NCBI GenBank assembly: GCA_949361645.1
Contig: OX442433.1
Span: 2,180,192-2,244,191 of the forward strand
DNA from: Spongilla lacustris
Lineage: Eukaryota > Porifera > Demospongiae > Spongillida > Spongillidae
Direction of reading: 5' to 3'
DNA length: 64,000 bases
The position numbers were made by a program, and so were the translations under genes. Below the pieces are notes generated by a model. That model had not been told where the DNA came from and searched no databases. It saw only the letters and a list, made by a program, of their open reading frames with translations. Of this stretch, positions 29,790-40,606 are shown piece by piece. Position 1 is the first letter of the stretch. Every line of letters starts with the position of its first letter.

Positions 29790-30442
29790 TTGGTTAGTGG
29801 TCGGGTAGCTACTATGAGAATATCTATGGGTCTCCGTCTGGGACTACCTCTATGTCAAAGCCATACCTGCCAACACTGTGGGGCAGAGGTGTCTCAGTTT
29901 GCCACACATGGCTTAAGCTGCAGAAAGAGTGCAGGACGCCACCACCGCCATTCAGCTGTCAATGACATCATATACAGAGCTTTGGTTGCAGCACATGTTC
30001 CATCACGTCTGGAGCCTTCAGGCCTGTATCGTTCAGATGGGAAGCGACCTGATGGTGTCTCAATTGTCCCTTGGAAGTGTGGCCAACTAATGGTGTGGGA
30101 TGCAACGTGTCCGGATACTTTTGCACCTTCTTACTCCACAATTGCTGCAAGCAAGTTGGAGCAGTTGCTCAACAGGCAGAAGAAAAGAAGATGCAAAAGT
30201 ATAAACACTTTGACTCATGCTACTTTTTCACTCCAGTGGCAATAGAAACAAGTGGAGTTTTTGGACCAAAGACAATGGAGTTCCTGAAAGGTTTGGGACA
30301 TCGGTTGAGGCAGGTGTCTGGAGAAGCCAACTCCTTTGCATATCTCACTCAGAGACTCTCAGTTGCCGTCCAACGTGGCAATGCAGCTTCTGTGTTGGGA
30401 ACAATGAAGATGGGCAGTCAGGAGGAAGAGTTTTTTGTATAA
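29790..30442 (+). pseudogene. Reverse transcriptase C-terminal remnant with Cys-His cluster
   Basis: One frame (to about 30150) carries CQHCGAEVSQFATHGLSC, then RSAGRH-like and PDGVSIVPW/WDATCPDTFAPSY blocks. A second frame, shifted by 1 nt, continues with VAIETSGVFGPKTMEFL and SVAVQRGNAASVLGT, the normal end of this family. The break is near 30145-30165. The remnant is cut 5' of the Cys-His cluster. A short GTGA run follows at 30455-30478. Confidence 0.8.
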
Positions 30443-30589
30443 ATATGTATATTGTGTGAGTGAGTGAGTGAGTGAGTGTTAGGATAAGTATCATGTTGTT
30501 GTTTGTTCATTTATCCTGATGTATCTGTATAATTAAATTCCATTTATCATTTTATTATTATTGAACTAATACAATAATAATAATAATAA

Positions 30590-30808
30590 CTCAAAATGGT
30601 TGCTCAATTAATGGAGAAATTTGAACAACTGGAGGACCCACAAGTTGCTTATTCCCTTTTAAGATCCTGTGTCTCTTTTGGGAAGTTTTCCTATTACATT
30701 AGAACTGTCCCTCCTGTCACAATTAAGGATTCCACTATTGCGGCAGTACGCTCATGTTTTGAGAACATTGTGTCCAATTCCTTAGCTGGCGAGTCAGTGC
30801 ACCCTTAA
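30590..30808 (+). pseudogene. Reverse transcriptase remnant, thumb/connector part
   Basis: A 70-codon frame includes LEDPQVAYSLLRSCVSFGK, which resembles the segment downstream of the catalytic domain in the same reverse transcriptase family. It lies after the C-terminal piece, so it is a separate insertion, truncated at both sides. Confidence is moderate because no catalytic motif is present. Confidence 0.5.
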
Positions 30809-31322
30809 TCTCAACAATGGAGGTCTAGTGCTCTGTAGTGTGAGTAAGCATACTGGTTGTCAGCCCTACACAGGTTCATCTTTTAGATTACCACCACACA
30901 CAGTCTGAACAACTTTGTGCTGCTCATTGGAGAGAGGAACAAAAGCGGAAGAAGTACGAACAAAGTTTAGATGCCGAACATACACAGCAATTCGGCCGTC
31001 CTAATACGTGCCATTACGAAATCCGCATTCACTCACGCCTACGTGCAAATAACGAAACGTGCGCTCGTGACCTCGTAATGATGATTATTTCAATCCCCAC
31101 CTCGTTAAACCGTACGGAACTAGCTCTAAAAGCAGTTTAACTCTTTTCATCTGCTTGTGATTTTTAAAAAATTTGGTTCCAAAAGGCATCTACAGACTAC
31201 AGTACATAACCGGAATTCCAGCCAAAATACCAAGGTATGCGTACACAAATATAGTTGCCGCGTCTTACCTTTGTGCATATATATATATCAAGTTGTGCAC
31301 ATTATAGCTTTTCAGAAACACA
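30809..31322. other. No gene; region upstream of the EnSpm-like transposase
   Basis: It should contain the 5' end and promoter of the EnSpm-like element. No CACTA-type terminal repeat could be identified with confidence. Confidence 0.4.
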
Positions 31323-31455
31323 ATGAGTGGCAAAAGACGTTTATGTGACCATTGCGGTGAATACGTTAGCAAATCCACTTTCTTTGAACATAAGAAGATC
31401 GCGCAAGCTCAGTGGACCGTGGACTTCCGGTCAGACGTCGACTCTTTTCAAGATG
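31323..31455 (+). CDS. EnSpm-like transposase exon 1
   Basis: 44 codons plus one base, ending in phase 1 before GTAAGTGC. The CxxC-x12-H-type start is typical of this transposase group in lower animals. Exon 2 restores the split codon. Confidence 0.75.
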
Positions 31456-31517
31456 GTAAGTGCGTTCGTCAGTATGGCTATGCAGCTCGACGTTAATTTT
31501 CAATATCTTTAACACAG

Positions 31518-31636
31518 ACTTATCGTGCGTACAGGAAAGTGTAGAAACAACACCACGTACCCCAACTTCATCCACAAGTGAAGAATCCTTAGCTGAAGGC
31601 AATAGCACTTGCAGTGAATCATCAGAACCTGCAGAG
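31518..31636 (+). CDS. EnSpm-like transposase exon 2
   Basis: It follows acceptor TTTAACACAG and ends in phase 0 before GTAATT. It is low-complexity and rich in Ser, Thr and Glu, a linker-type segment. Intron 2 (31637-32285) is long for this window and ends in a T-rich acceptor (TTTTTTTCATAG). Confidence 0.7.
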
Positions 31637-32565
31637 GTAATTAATTCATTTTAGATACTACATTACGATAGTTGCCTCAAAAAGGACCTTACTAGCTAGT
31701 GTTTAAAATAGTTTGATATTTTAAGATACACCTATAGGGTAATACTCTAAAACTTACGCGGTCTGTTTATCAATAGCCTTAATTTTTTATTATATGCATA
31801 GATTTCAATAGCATCCACGGTTTGGAAATTTACCAACAACGCGTTATGTCCCTTTTCGTGGCTATGGTCACATTTGTGATCGAAGCCCATATCCTTACCG
31901 TCCAATTAATTACTTAGATTAGCCAGTTGTTCCTATAAACATGCATGCTACTAAACATATATAAACAGCCTAAGCAGTTCTACCTTTGTTTTCATTAAAA
32001 TGATAATATTTTATTCTGAACCGTGTACAATACTCATTTAGTACTGCAAATTGAAGTAAGTAACTATGGCATTAATGGCTCTAAGCCGCTTGTATAAAAA
32101 GACGTTACTGAAGCATATAATCCTCATGTAACTTTAAGGTCTAGACTAACTTTTGAATGGTTACTTACAATAGGTATTATCGCACAACATATAAATATTA
32201 TATTATAATATTATTATTATCTATGCACACAATTCTGAAGTCTGTTTTCTGCCTTGTTCAAACAAGCTGGTGCTTTTTTTCATAGGATGCAGAGCAAAGT
32301 TTTAATCCAGGCTGTGCAGCAAGAGAAAAACCAAGTTTTGATAAACCAGAGCTAGGGTTCACACAATCTCCTCTACGCGTATTTATAGTGTTCATTACAG
32401 TGTGGCAGTTTAGCTTTGGTATTTCAAATGCTGCTATTGCAGTTATTTTGGCATTCTTGCCATGCTTCTTACAGTTAATAACACGTACCACCAACATATC
32501 GACCTTACTATTGGATTGTCCAAAAACGCTAAAGTCAGCACAGAAAATGATTGGCTTTAGATGTC

Positions 32566-32570
32566 CATCG
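32566..32570. repeat. 5-bp target-site duplication (left) of the gypsy element
   Basis: CATCG precedes the left LTR and recurs at 37025-37029 after the right LTR. Five bases is normal for Ty3/gypsy integration. It lies within a codon run of the interrupted transposase. Confidence 0.95.
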
Positions 32571-32711
32571 TGTAGCGTTGTACCGGATTATGCCCGAACA
32601 ATATCTTAAATCACGCAGCTCATAACGTACCCGCACAACCTATACACGAACTCCAATAAAACCCCCCCATCCCACAGCGCATGCGCATACATGTCCCAGT
32701 CTACTACTACA
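32571..32711 (-). repeat. 3' LTR of the gypsy element
   Basis: 141 bp, identical to 36884-37024. On the + strand it starts TGTAGCGTTG and ends CTACTACTACA. This is unusually short for a Ty3/gypsy LTR. Confidence 0.95.
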
Positions 32712-32720
32712 TCCCCCTTT
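32712..32720 (-). promoter_or_regulatory. Polypurine tract of the gypsy element
   Basis: On the minus strand AAAGGGGGA directly precedes the 3' LTR, the expected site for plus-strand DNA priming. Confidence 0.8.
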
Positions 32721-32726
32721 ATAAGT

Positions 32727-35700
32727 TCAATAATAGTCTGGCCGTCTAGATATTCTCCCACTTCTTGTTCTTATTACATGCTCTTCTTTGGGTTCCATCC
32801 TTGGTGCTTGCCTCTCCATGCGTGGATCTTTAGCATCCGGGTTTTCCAGGTTGTCTTTACCATTCTCTTTCTCATCTGGAGGTTCCCTATTCGATATCTT
32901 TGTATCCGCATGTTTTTCCCCTTCATCTTTCTCTTCTTCATCTTGAGGTTGTTTTTCCTCTTCTGCTACAGCCCTCTCGTCCTCCACTCTTCTTTTGCCC
33001 TGTTCATCTGCAGTTTCCTCCTCCTCTGATATCTCCCCTCCTCTCTGATCTTGGTCTTTTGGCATAAGAACTAAAGCACGCCTATTTCGTCTGAAGTTCC
33101 CTTCTTGTGTCTCCACCACATAGGATCGTGGAGCGATCTCTTTCACAACCCTCCCCATAGTGCGACGATCCAAAATCCACACTGTATCTCCCAAGTGCAA
33201 TGTAGGAAGCATCTTTACTCCATGATCTGCATCAAAATTCTTCTTTTGTCTCCCTTTTACTTGGTCATTTTTGTTCGACAGTACTGTAGGATCCGGAAGT
33301 TTGGGGACTCTCTGTTCCTGAGCCAGAGGCAAAGTGGTTCTGAGTCTCCTACATATGAGCAATTCCGCTGGACTGTAACCGATTTCAAGGGGAGTCGCAC
33401 GGTATATCAGCAAGGCCAAAAATGGATCTTTCTCTTTTTTCCATAGACTCTTCACTGTTCTTACTGCCCGCTCTGCTTCCCCATTGGACTGTGGATAAAG
33501 TGGGCTACTAGTGATGTGTTCAAAACCATACTCACTACTGAAGTTCTGAAATGTTCTCGAAGAAAACTGAGGACCATTATCAGATACAACTTCCTCTGGC
33601 ACTCCATGCCTTGCAAAAATGCCTTTCACTGCTCCTATCACAGCCTCTGTTGACAGACCTCCCAACCTGGTTACCTCTATGAACCTTGAATAATAGTCTA
33701 CCATAAGGAGATAGCTACCCTTTTCCCATTCAAAAATATCCATGGCAACCTTCTGCCATGGCAAGGTAGGTAAAGGTGTTGTCAACAAAGGTTCTGCTTT
33801 TTGTATCTGCTCTTTACAACATGTAGGGCACCGCTGCACTAGCTCTTCTATATGTTTTGACAATCCTGGCCACCAGACGGACTGACGGGCTCTTTCTCTG
33901 CATTTAGATATGCCCTGATGTCCTTCATGGATCTTCTTCAACATTTCAGGCCTCATGGATTCTGGAATAACTATTCTCGCTCCTCTCATCAACAAACCCT
34001 TTACAACTGTGAGCTCTGCAGACACCTGAGAATAAGCTCTTACTGGTCCTGGCACCTTTTTCTTTTCAGGCCATCCATCCAAGCAGTACCTAGCGACTTG
34101 TTTGATTACTGCATCCACCTCCTGCTGCCTTCGAATCTGTTGGATACCCTTCTCTGACTTGGGGTGATACTCCATCGTGAAATCTATAAATGCATTTGTT
34201 GACTTCTGTAGCAGCAAATCCTCTGCAGTTGGCTCCGAGACTGGAGCACGAGACAATGCATCTGCAATTGCTAAATCCTTGCCTGCTACGTGGGAAATTG
34301 TGAACGAGTACCGCATCAGACGCAGTCGAAAACGTTGAACCCGTATTGGCAGTTCGTCCAAGTTCTTATTGCTGAAGAGTGGTACTAAAGGCTTGTGATC
34401 TGTCTGAAGATGAAATTGCAAGCCGATCAAATAGTCAGAGAATCGTTCACATGCCCACGTCAAAGCTAGAGCTTCCTTTTCAATTTGTGTGTATCTTTTC
34501 TCCGTAGGCGTCATGGCCCTGGACACATATGCTATAGGACGCAACTCGCCTTTCAGCTGCTTCTGCAACAACACTGCACCAAGTCCAAAGGAGGAAGCGT
34601 CTGCAGAAACTATAGTCTCCCGAACTGGATCGAAGAAAGCCAACACAGGTCTTGTACTCAAGGCTTCTTTTACTTCTTGAAAGGCCTTCTTTTGTGCCTC
34701 TCCCCAAATCCACATATTTCTCTTTGACAGTAGATCTCGCAGAGGCTGTGTTTTCTCTGCAACGTTGGGTGAAAATTTACTTAGCTGATTGACCATGCCG
34801 AGAAACCTACGGACATCTCCTATGTTTGTTGGTTCTGGAACTTGAAGAATCGCACTGACTTTAGCAGGATCTGGCCTGATTCCCTCACTATCAATAACCT
34901 GACCAAGAAATTTTACTTCAGGTAAGGAAAAGAAACACTTCTCTTTATTTAGGGTGAGACCAGAACGTTGGATTCTCCGAAGAACTTCATGTAGACGACT
35001 ATCATGTTCTTCTTGAGTCTTGCCATGAACCAGAATATCATCCATCATGCAGAGCACTCCCTCTACCCCTGAGAGAATTGCGAGCATCCGTTTTTGAAAA
35101 TGTTCTGGGGCTGATGTGATGCCGAATGGAAGCCGATGAAAACAGAACCGCCCAAATGGTGTGACGAATGTTGTGAGTAAAGCAGATTCTGGTGATAATG
35201 GGATCTGCCAGAATCCACTGTTGGCGTCAAGCTTAGAAAACAACTTTGCACCTGTCAACTGGGCCAATACTTGTTCCACAACAGGAAGTGGATGTCGCTC
35301 TCTACAGACACTTTCGTTTAGTCTAGACAAGTCCACACAAATTCGCACCGAGCCATTAGCTTTTTGAGCTACCACCATCCCGGCACACCATTCTGTGGGT
35401 TCTTCGACAGGAGAGATCACCCCCAATTGCACCATCCTCTCCAGTTCTGCTTTAACTCTCGGCAGGAGTGGTATGGCAACTCGCCTAGGTGTCATCAACG
35501 CAAAGGGGCAAGCTCCTTCTCTGAGCCGAATTGTGTACTCTCCCTTCAACTTCCCCAGTCCCTTGAACAGGTTAGGGTACTGTAAAGGTATCTGATCCCC
35601 TGTGAGACCAATGCTAGCAACTCGTGTAATCAGACCCAAGGACTCTATTGCAGGTCTGCCAAGTAAAGGCGTATGCAGCCCTGGCACCACGTACACTTCC

Positions 35701-36356
35701 TCAACAACAGTAGCATTCCTGTATGCCAGGGTAGCTTTAAGACACCCTCTTACCGGCAACTCCTGGTTATTAGGACCATGCAGTCGTTTTTGAGCTGGGT
35801 AAAGTGTTTTTGTCTCCCTCTGGCGGCGAAGCACACTCATTGGTATAACCGTCACATCCGCGCCTGTATCCATCTTGAAGGTGACAGGTTGTCCATTGAG
35901 TTGCAAAGTCACCAACCAAGAATCATTTCTCCCTGCCCTATGGTTAGCTAGGTCATGTATATACACTGCATCCAATACTTCTGAATTGTCAGAAAACACC
36001 TCCTTCACTCTTGTAGATGACCTACACACCGCCTGAAAATGCCCAAGTTTTCCACATTTATTGCAAGTTGCATTTCTTGCTGGACAATTTCTGCGATCAT
36101 GTGGGAACCCTTTCCCACAATTTGGGCATTTACTTTGTGTCCCCTGTGTTAACTGAGTTGACTTCCGTATTGCTGGTTGTGGTCCTTTTGTATGTAAGGG
36201 CTGCTGCTGCTGTCTACCAGGAGAGACTGCATCAATGTTGACAGGCTGGGGTTGAGACTGACCACATCGAATTATTGCCTGCTGTTTCCTCACACTTTCC
36301 GCCTGCCGAGATTGTGCTACTGCTTTCTCTAAGGTAAGGTTAGGGTCCATCTGCAA
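32727..36356 (-). CDS. Ty3/gypsy Pol polyprotein (protease, RT, RNase H, integrase)
   Basis: 1209-codon frame. Two zinc knuckles occupy residues about 77-111 (the C-terminal end of gag, here in the pol frame). The protease active site MDTGADVTVI is at about 162-171. The reverse transcriptase shows KLDANSGFWQIPL, FGITSAPEHFQ and the catalytic MMDDILVHG. RNase H starts with SADASSFGLGAVL and has the TDHKPLVPL block. The integrase has an H-H-C-C zinc domain (HQGI...CPTCC) and a DDE core with MDIFEW, SDNGPQF and NGEAERAV. The tail is highly acidic (Glu/Lys repeats, about residues 1100-1180) and ends RTRSGRISRRPDYY. The pol frame itself has no stop. The methionine at 36356 is probably internal to an original gag-pol frame rather than a true start. 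Confidence 0.95.
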   Translation of the reverse strand: MQMDPNLTLEKAVAQSRQAESVRKQQAIIRCGQSQPQPVNIDAVSPGRQQQQPLHTKGPQPAIRKSTQLTQGTQSKCPNCGKGFPHDRRNCPARNATCNKCGKLGHFQAVCRSSTRVKEVFSDNSEVLDAVYIHDLANHRAGRNDSWLVTLQLNGQPVTFKMDTGADVTVIPMSVLRRQRETKTLYPAQKRLHGPNNQELPVRGCLKATLAYRNATVVEEVYVVPGLHTPLLGRPAIESLGLITRVASIGLTGDQIPLQYPNLFKGLGKLKGEYTIRLREGACPFALMTPRRVAIPLLPRVKAELERMVQLGVISPVEEPTEWCAGMVVAQKANGSVRICVDLSRLNESVCRERHPLPVVEQVLAQLTGAKLFSKLDANSGFWQIPLSPESALLTTFVTPFGRFCFHRLPFGITSAPEHFQKRMLAILSGVEGVLCMMDDILVHGKTQEEHDSRLHEVLRRIQRSGLTLNKEKCFFSLPEVKFLGQVIDSEGIRPDPAKVSAILQVPEPTNIGDVRRFLGMVNQLSKFSPNVAEKTQPLRDLLSKRNMWIWGEAQKKAFQEVKEALSTRPVLAFFDPVRETIVSADASSFGLGAVLLQKQLKGELRPIAYVSRAMTPTEKRYTQIEKEALALTWACERFSDYLIGLQFHLQTDHKPLVPLFSNKNLDELPIRVQRFRLRLMRYSFTISHVAGKDLAIADALSRAPVSEPTAEDLLLQKSTNAFIDFTMEYHPKSEKGIQQIRRQQEVDAVIKQVARYCLDGWPEKKKVPGPVRAYSQVSAELTVVKGLLMRGARIVIPESMRPEMLKKIHEGHQGISKCRERARQSVWWPGLSKHIEELVQRCPTCCKEQIQKAEPLLTTPLPTLPWQKVAMDIFEWEKGSYLLMVDYYSRFIEVTRLGGLSTEAVIGAVKGIFARHGVPEEVVSDNGPQFSSRTFQNFSSEYGFEHITSSPLYPQSNGEAERAVRTVKSLWKKEKDPFLALLIYRATPLEIGYSPAELLICRRLRTTLPLAQEQRVPKLPDPTVLSNKNDQVKGRQKKNFDADHGVKMLPTLHLGDTVWILDRRTMGRVVKEIAPRSYVVETQEGNFRRNRRALVLMPKDQDQRGGEISEEEETADEQGKRRVEDERAVAEEEKQPQDEEEKDEGEKHADTKISNREPPDEKENGKDNLENPDAKDPRMERQAPRMEPKEEHVIRTRSGRISRRPDYY

Positions 36357-36359
36357 TTT

Positions 36360-36799
36360 TTCTGACAGTTGTGAATCCGTATACCCACCACAATTCTGTC
36401 CCTAATCATTTCTCCTTGAAGCACCTTATAATCGCAAAATTCAGCCAGCCGGTAGAGATCCGTTATAAAAGCATCCACAGTTTCCCCATCTTCTTGTCTC
36501 CTTTGATTAAACTTCGCTCTTTCAAATATAACGTTTCTCCGAGGGACAAAATGAGACTCAAATTTGCCCTTTACGACACTGTACTTTTTTTAATCTTCCG
36601 CAGATAGACCGAATGACCGTAGGATATCATCCGCTTCGTCGCCCATGCTATAAATGAGATTGCTCACTTGTGTCTCCTCTTCTTTCGCGTCCAGCCCCGA
36701 CACCTGGCGAAATCGCTCAAAGCGACGAATCCACTTTGGCCATTCCTCGGGATGCGTGAAGCTAAAGTTTTCCGGTGGAGTCACCTGAAAGGTCGCCAT
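36360..36799 (-). pseudogene. Ty3/gypsy gag, interrupted
   Basis: Gag begins with ATG at 36799, 85 bp inside the 5' LTR, with MATFQVTPPENFSF. It is open to a TAA at about 36590-36592, continues in the same frame beyond that stop for about 65 codons, and then changes frame by 1 nt near 36385 before joining the pol frame. Two lesions therefore break it. The methionine further upstream (36949) is in the LTR and unlikely to be used. Confidence 0.85.
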
Positions 36800-36867
36800 T
36801 CCTTTGTTATAGGTAGGAGTACGGCGTCCAAACCAGCACGACGATAAAATGAACGGAGGGTAATAAT

Positions 36868-36883
36868 CCCACTGCGGCCACCA
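36868..36883 (-). promoter_or_regulatory. Primer-binding site of the gypsy element
   Basis: On the minus strand TGGTGGCCGCAGTGGG directly follows the 5' LTR. It starts with TGG as expected for pairing with a tRNA CCA end. The tRNA was not identified; the sequence differs from the site in the fragment near 8660. Confidence 0.75.
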
Positions 36884-37024
36884 TGTAGCGTTGTACCGGA
36901 TTATGCCCGAACAATATCTTAAATCACGCAGCTCATAACGTACCCGCACAACCTATACACGAACTCCAATAAAACCCCCCCATCCCACAGCGCATGCGCA
37001 TACATGTCCCAGTCTACTACTACA
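36884..37024 (-). repeat. 5' LTR of the gypsy element
   Basis: 141 bp, identical to the 3' LTR at 32571-32711. It is followed by the target duplication CATCG at 37025-37029. Confidence 0.95.
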
Positions 37025-39299
37025 CATCGTTTGAACGTTTTGTTGTATGTCCTGCTTGCAATTCTATATACAGTTTCAAAGACTGCATTCGGATACAGCC
37101 TGACGGGAAAGAAATGCCTGCTACATGCAGGCATGTTGAGTATCCAAACCATCCAAAAGCCCATTTTAGGAATCCATGTGGAGCTGACCTTCTAAGTTTA
37201 GTTTCACGGAACAAATCAAAGCCATCGTTACAAGCTAATAAGGAGTATTGTTATCAACATCTCACTGATGCTATTGGCTTGCTAATAAATCAGCCTAATT
37301 TCTTGGAAAAATGTGAGCAATGGCGAAATCGTGGTGGTGATTCTGAGTTGTTAAGTGACATATACGATGGAAAAATCTGGAAAGAATTTCAGAACATTGA
37401 TGAAAAGGAGTTCTTGTCTCTTCCTAACAACCTTGCTTTGGGTTTAGGATGTGATTGGTTCCAACCATATAAACATGTTACTTATTCAGTTGGTGTCCTG
37501 TATTTAGTCATCTTTAACCTACCAAGGGAGGAAAGATTTAAAATGGAAAATATAATTTTACTTGGTATAATTCCTGGCCCTTCTGAGCCAAAGAAAACAA
37601 TGAACTCGTATTTAGGTCCTTTTGTGCAAGATTGCTTGAATTTTGGGAAGGTGTTGTAATCTGGCATAAACCATCACAATCATTTGTTACAATACGAATG
37701 GCATTGATTTGTGTCATGTGCGATATACCAGCAACGCGAAAAGTATGTGGGTTTGCTGGACACAGTGCAGTGCACGGATGCTCCAAGTGCTTTAAGGAGT
37801 TTAGGTCCGGTGTATTTGACAATAAACTAGATTATTCTGGGTTTGATAGAGACACTTGGGAACTCCGAACTCGTGATAGCTATAAACTTCAGTCAGAACA
37901 ATACTTAAGGGCAACAACAAAAACCATGAAACAGCAGGTGGTATCAGATTACGGTGTGCGATATTCCATCCTTGCCCAACTTCCATACTTCAACATTGTA
38001 AGAATGCATGTGATAGACCCTATGCATAATGTTCTGCTTGGAACACCAAAGCATATGATGAATCTATGGACGGAGCAGAACATTCTATCAAAAACTCAAT
38101 TGAAAAACATATCAAATATGTCATCCAGAATTAATGTACCACGATGCATTGGAAGACTGCCATCAAAAATTGCATCAAGCTTTTCTGGTTTTACTGCGGA
38201 CCAGTGGAAGAACTGGACAACTGTGTATTCAGCTGTATGTCTAAAAGACCAATTGCCTAGGAGTCATTTGCAATGTTGGCTTCTTTTTGTTCGAGGATGT
38301 TCAATTCTGGTTAGACGTGCAATTTTAAAATGCAGTGTTGTGGCTTCAGATGAATACCTAGTGCAGTTTTGTAAATCGTTTGAAGGATTATATGGTGCTC
38401 AACATTGCACAATAAACATGCATTTACATTTGCACCTAAAAGATGTTGTACTTGATTATGGTCCTGTTTATGGGTTCTGTTGTTTTTCTTTTGAGCGCTA
38501 CAATGGTATACTTGGTGATTATTTTACCAACAATCACAACATAGAAGTGCAGTTTATGAAGAAATTTTTGCTGCACCAGCAATCCAAGGCTCTTCATCTA
38601 TCAAATGAATATGATGACATCTTAGTAAGATGCAGAGAGAAATGTATGACAGGCTCAATCTTACAGGGTACAAACATACACCAATTCTTTTATTCTTCAG
38701 CGAGAACTTGCATTGTCACCAATGACAAGGTTAAAGGAACTAGATTTTGGTGTACGTGTACAATCTATGGGAGAACTTCTTCCACCTATTTATCCAAAAT
38801 ATATGCAACCTGAAATGATTGATCAACTTGCAGAATCATATATAAATATCTCTATACTGATTTCAATCCATTGTCAGTTCTTTACAATATGTCCAGTAGG
38901 GCATCTATTTCAGGGTATGTTGTGCATTCCATAATGGCTAGGACCGATAAAGGTTCTATTATTTCGGCCCATTGGCCAGTAAAACAAGCAGATGGGTTGC
39001 AAGTTCATTCTGGAGATGGTAGTATTCTTTTTGGAGTAGTACAGTGTTTTGTGGAACACACCATAACAACTGACACCAATTCAAAGTCGCATATATTTGC
39101 ACGGGTGAAATGGGCAAAACCTCATCGCCATCAATACTGGTTTGGCCAGTCGGCCACAGTGTGTGAACAACCATCAATATCTTGTTACATTCCAGTTCAA
39201 CGCATTATAGGTATCTGTGCTCATGCTAATTTAGAAGTACAGTTCAATGATTCTAAGGAAAATGTGTTTGTAGTAATCCCCTTCATCAGTTTCATGTAA

Positions 39300-39723
39300 A
39301 ACAAATGGTTGTAAAATGTATGTTTAGTGTGATATCAATATTTTGATTCATTTGAGAAGAGAGCTGAGTGATGCATGGATGTCAGAGAGAAAGGAGGGAG
39401 TCGGAGGGAATGGGTAGTACAGATAGTGAAGGGATAGTGGAATTCGGAGTACATGGAGAAAGAATTAAGAGAAAGAAAGGTAGCCAGAGCCAGAGAGGAA
39501 GTAATTAATAGTCAATGTAGGACAGCAGTTAGATGCATGGCAGACCTTTGATTGCAGTATTAATATGAATCACATTCGTGCTAGTGACAGTTTCTAAAGT
39601 ATGATATTACAAGTATAACTACACTCCATACCAATACGAGAAAATTCAGCTAGTACTTCATTCAGCAATTGTGTACTATTTGATAAGTCTAGATAATAAA
39701 TAGCAGGCATCAGTATATATTCT
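39300..39723. other. No gene; downstream of the transposase
   Basis: A purine-rich stretch (GAGAGAAAGGAGGGAG-type, about 39355-39500) is the only feature. No terminal inverted repeat of the EnSpm-like element was identified. Confidence 0.5.
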
Positions 39724-40056
39724 TCAAAATGTTATGCATCCGACTCTATTCCGTGGAATTTTTACACATATTGCCCCATCTTTTGTATAGGGTTTATCCC
39801 AGCTTGTAATTGTGCGCCATTTTGTTTGCACTTGTAGCATTTCATGTTCACTGAAACTTAATTCCTTAAAATTTCCTGTATCTAGATCTAATGATATAAA
39901 AAGAAATGTACCATTTGCATTGTAATTGTTTGACGTAATAAGCAACAAAGAGGGGGGACCTTGATGTGAAGTTGTTTCACCGCCTGCGTGTATTGTCTGA
40001 AGTGAATCATCAATCGGCAAAAAAAACTCACAATCTATTTGGACACAATTTTTCAA
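39724..40056 (-). CDS. Hypothetical protein, 110 codons, unrecognised
   Basis: The frame reads as a plausible protein with no low-complexity bias, but no motif or family could be named. It lies between the transposase and a minus-strand reverse transcriptase remnant and could be a transposon-borne or pseudogene frame. No promoter or splice partner was found. Confidence 0.3.
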   Translation of the reverse strand: MKNCVQIDCEFFLPIDDSLQTIHAGGETTSHQGPPSLLLITSNNYNANGTFLFISLDLDTGNFKELSFSEHEMLQVQTKWRTITSWDKPYTKDGAICVKIPRNRVGCITF

Positions 40057-40166
40057 ATTCAGAATTTGGCACTCAAATAAAAACTACCCCCGCCATGGAT
40101 ACTTGCATATTACTGCCAGCAGAACGATTTATAAAAATATTATAATAAAGACAGCCATTATTTAAT

Positions 40167-40391
40167 TTACATAGAATACATAAACGAGCCTTCCGTACAG
40201 AGCCGACGCAGCCGAAGACTTGGAACGAGCCGTGCAAGTAGCGATATACGTGCAGCGAGTCTGTCAAGACACTTAATGGCTTCGTCTTCCCAACACCCGT
40301 ATGTCTCCACTGCTAAAGGGATGCAGACCCAGCCCAAACGGTTGCATCTTGCATCGTTGGCGGCATGTGACATGACACATGACACCTCCAT
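40167..40391 (-). pseudogene. Reverse transcriptase C-terminal tail remnant
   Basis: The frame contains CNRLGWVCIPLAVETYGCWEDEA followed by an alternating Arg/Leu helix (RLAARISLL). It matches the last part of the same family seen at 5330-6115 and 29790-30442. Only this short tail remains, inserted on the minus strand. Confidence 0.65.
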
Positions 40392-40606
40392 TTGGTAGTA
40401 TTGTGTTCATTATAATAAAAATGGTGTGAAGAATTTGCACGGAAACGAGTAATACCTTAGCTACTTGCATACCTTTATTATAGATAGTATAATATACTGT
40501 ATACTATCTATGATTACATACATACTCTGGCATACAATTTAATTAAAATACGGCGGATATACTAGCATCGCGCGAAATTTGTACACGTGGTTGAACGCCG
40601 CGTAAA

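Larger units (their letters stand above)
32571..37024 (-). mobile_element. Complete Ty3/gypsy LTR retrotransposon inside the EnSpm-like gene
   Basis: 4454-bp element on the minus strand with two LTRs of 141 bp that are identical as read, TG...CA ends, a primer-binding site, a polypurine tract and a 5-bp target duplication. Gag lies 5' and pol follows with protease, reverse transcriptase, RNase H and integrase in that order, the Ty3/gypsy arrangement. No envelope frame is present. Identical LTRs imply a recent insertion, though the LTRs are short. Gag contains one in-frame TAA and a frame change before pol, so this copy is probably not autonomous. Confidence 0.95.
31323..39299 (+). pseudogene. 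EnSpm/CACTA-like transposase gene, split by a gypsy element
   Basis: Exon 1 (31323-31455) starts with an N-terminal Cys-His motif (CDHCGEYVSKSTFFEH). Exon 2 (31518-31636) is Ser/Thr/Glu-rich. Exon 3 starts at 32286 and is interrupted at 32570 by the gypsy element; it resumes at 37030 in the same frame if one 5-bp duplication is ignored. The following part has a CPACNSIY zinc motif, DIYDGKIWK, LALGLGCDWFQPYKH, CDIPATRKVCGF and the hallmark DPMHNVLLGT-KH of Tnp2-type transposases. A 1-nt frameshift occurs near 37632, and further frame changes near 38665-38715 and 38845-38870, so the gene is dead even without the insertion. The frame ends at 39299. The nuclear transposase would bind and cut terminal repeats, which were not located. 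Confidence 0.85.

Noticed and set aside
32691..36241. Numerous + strand frames within the gypsy element
   Set aside because: Antisense shadows of the 1209-codon pol frame.
36371..36607. + strand 78-codon frame over the gypsy gag region
   Set aside because: Antisense shadow of gag, which is recognisable on the minus strand.
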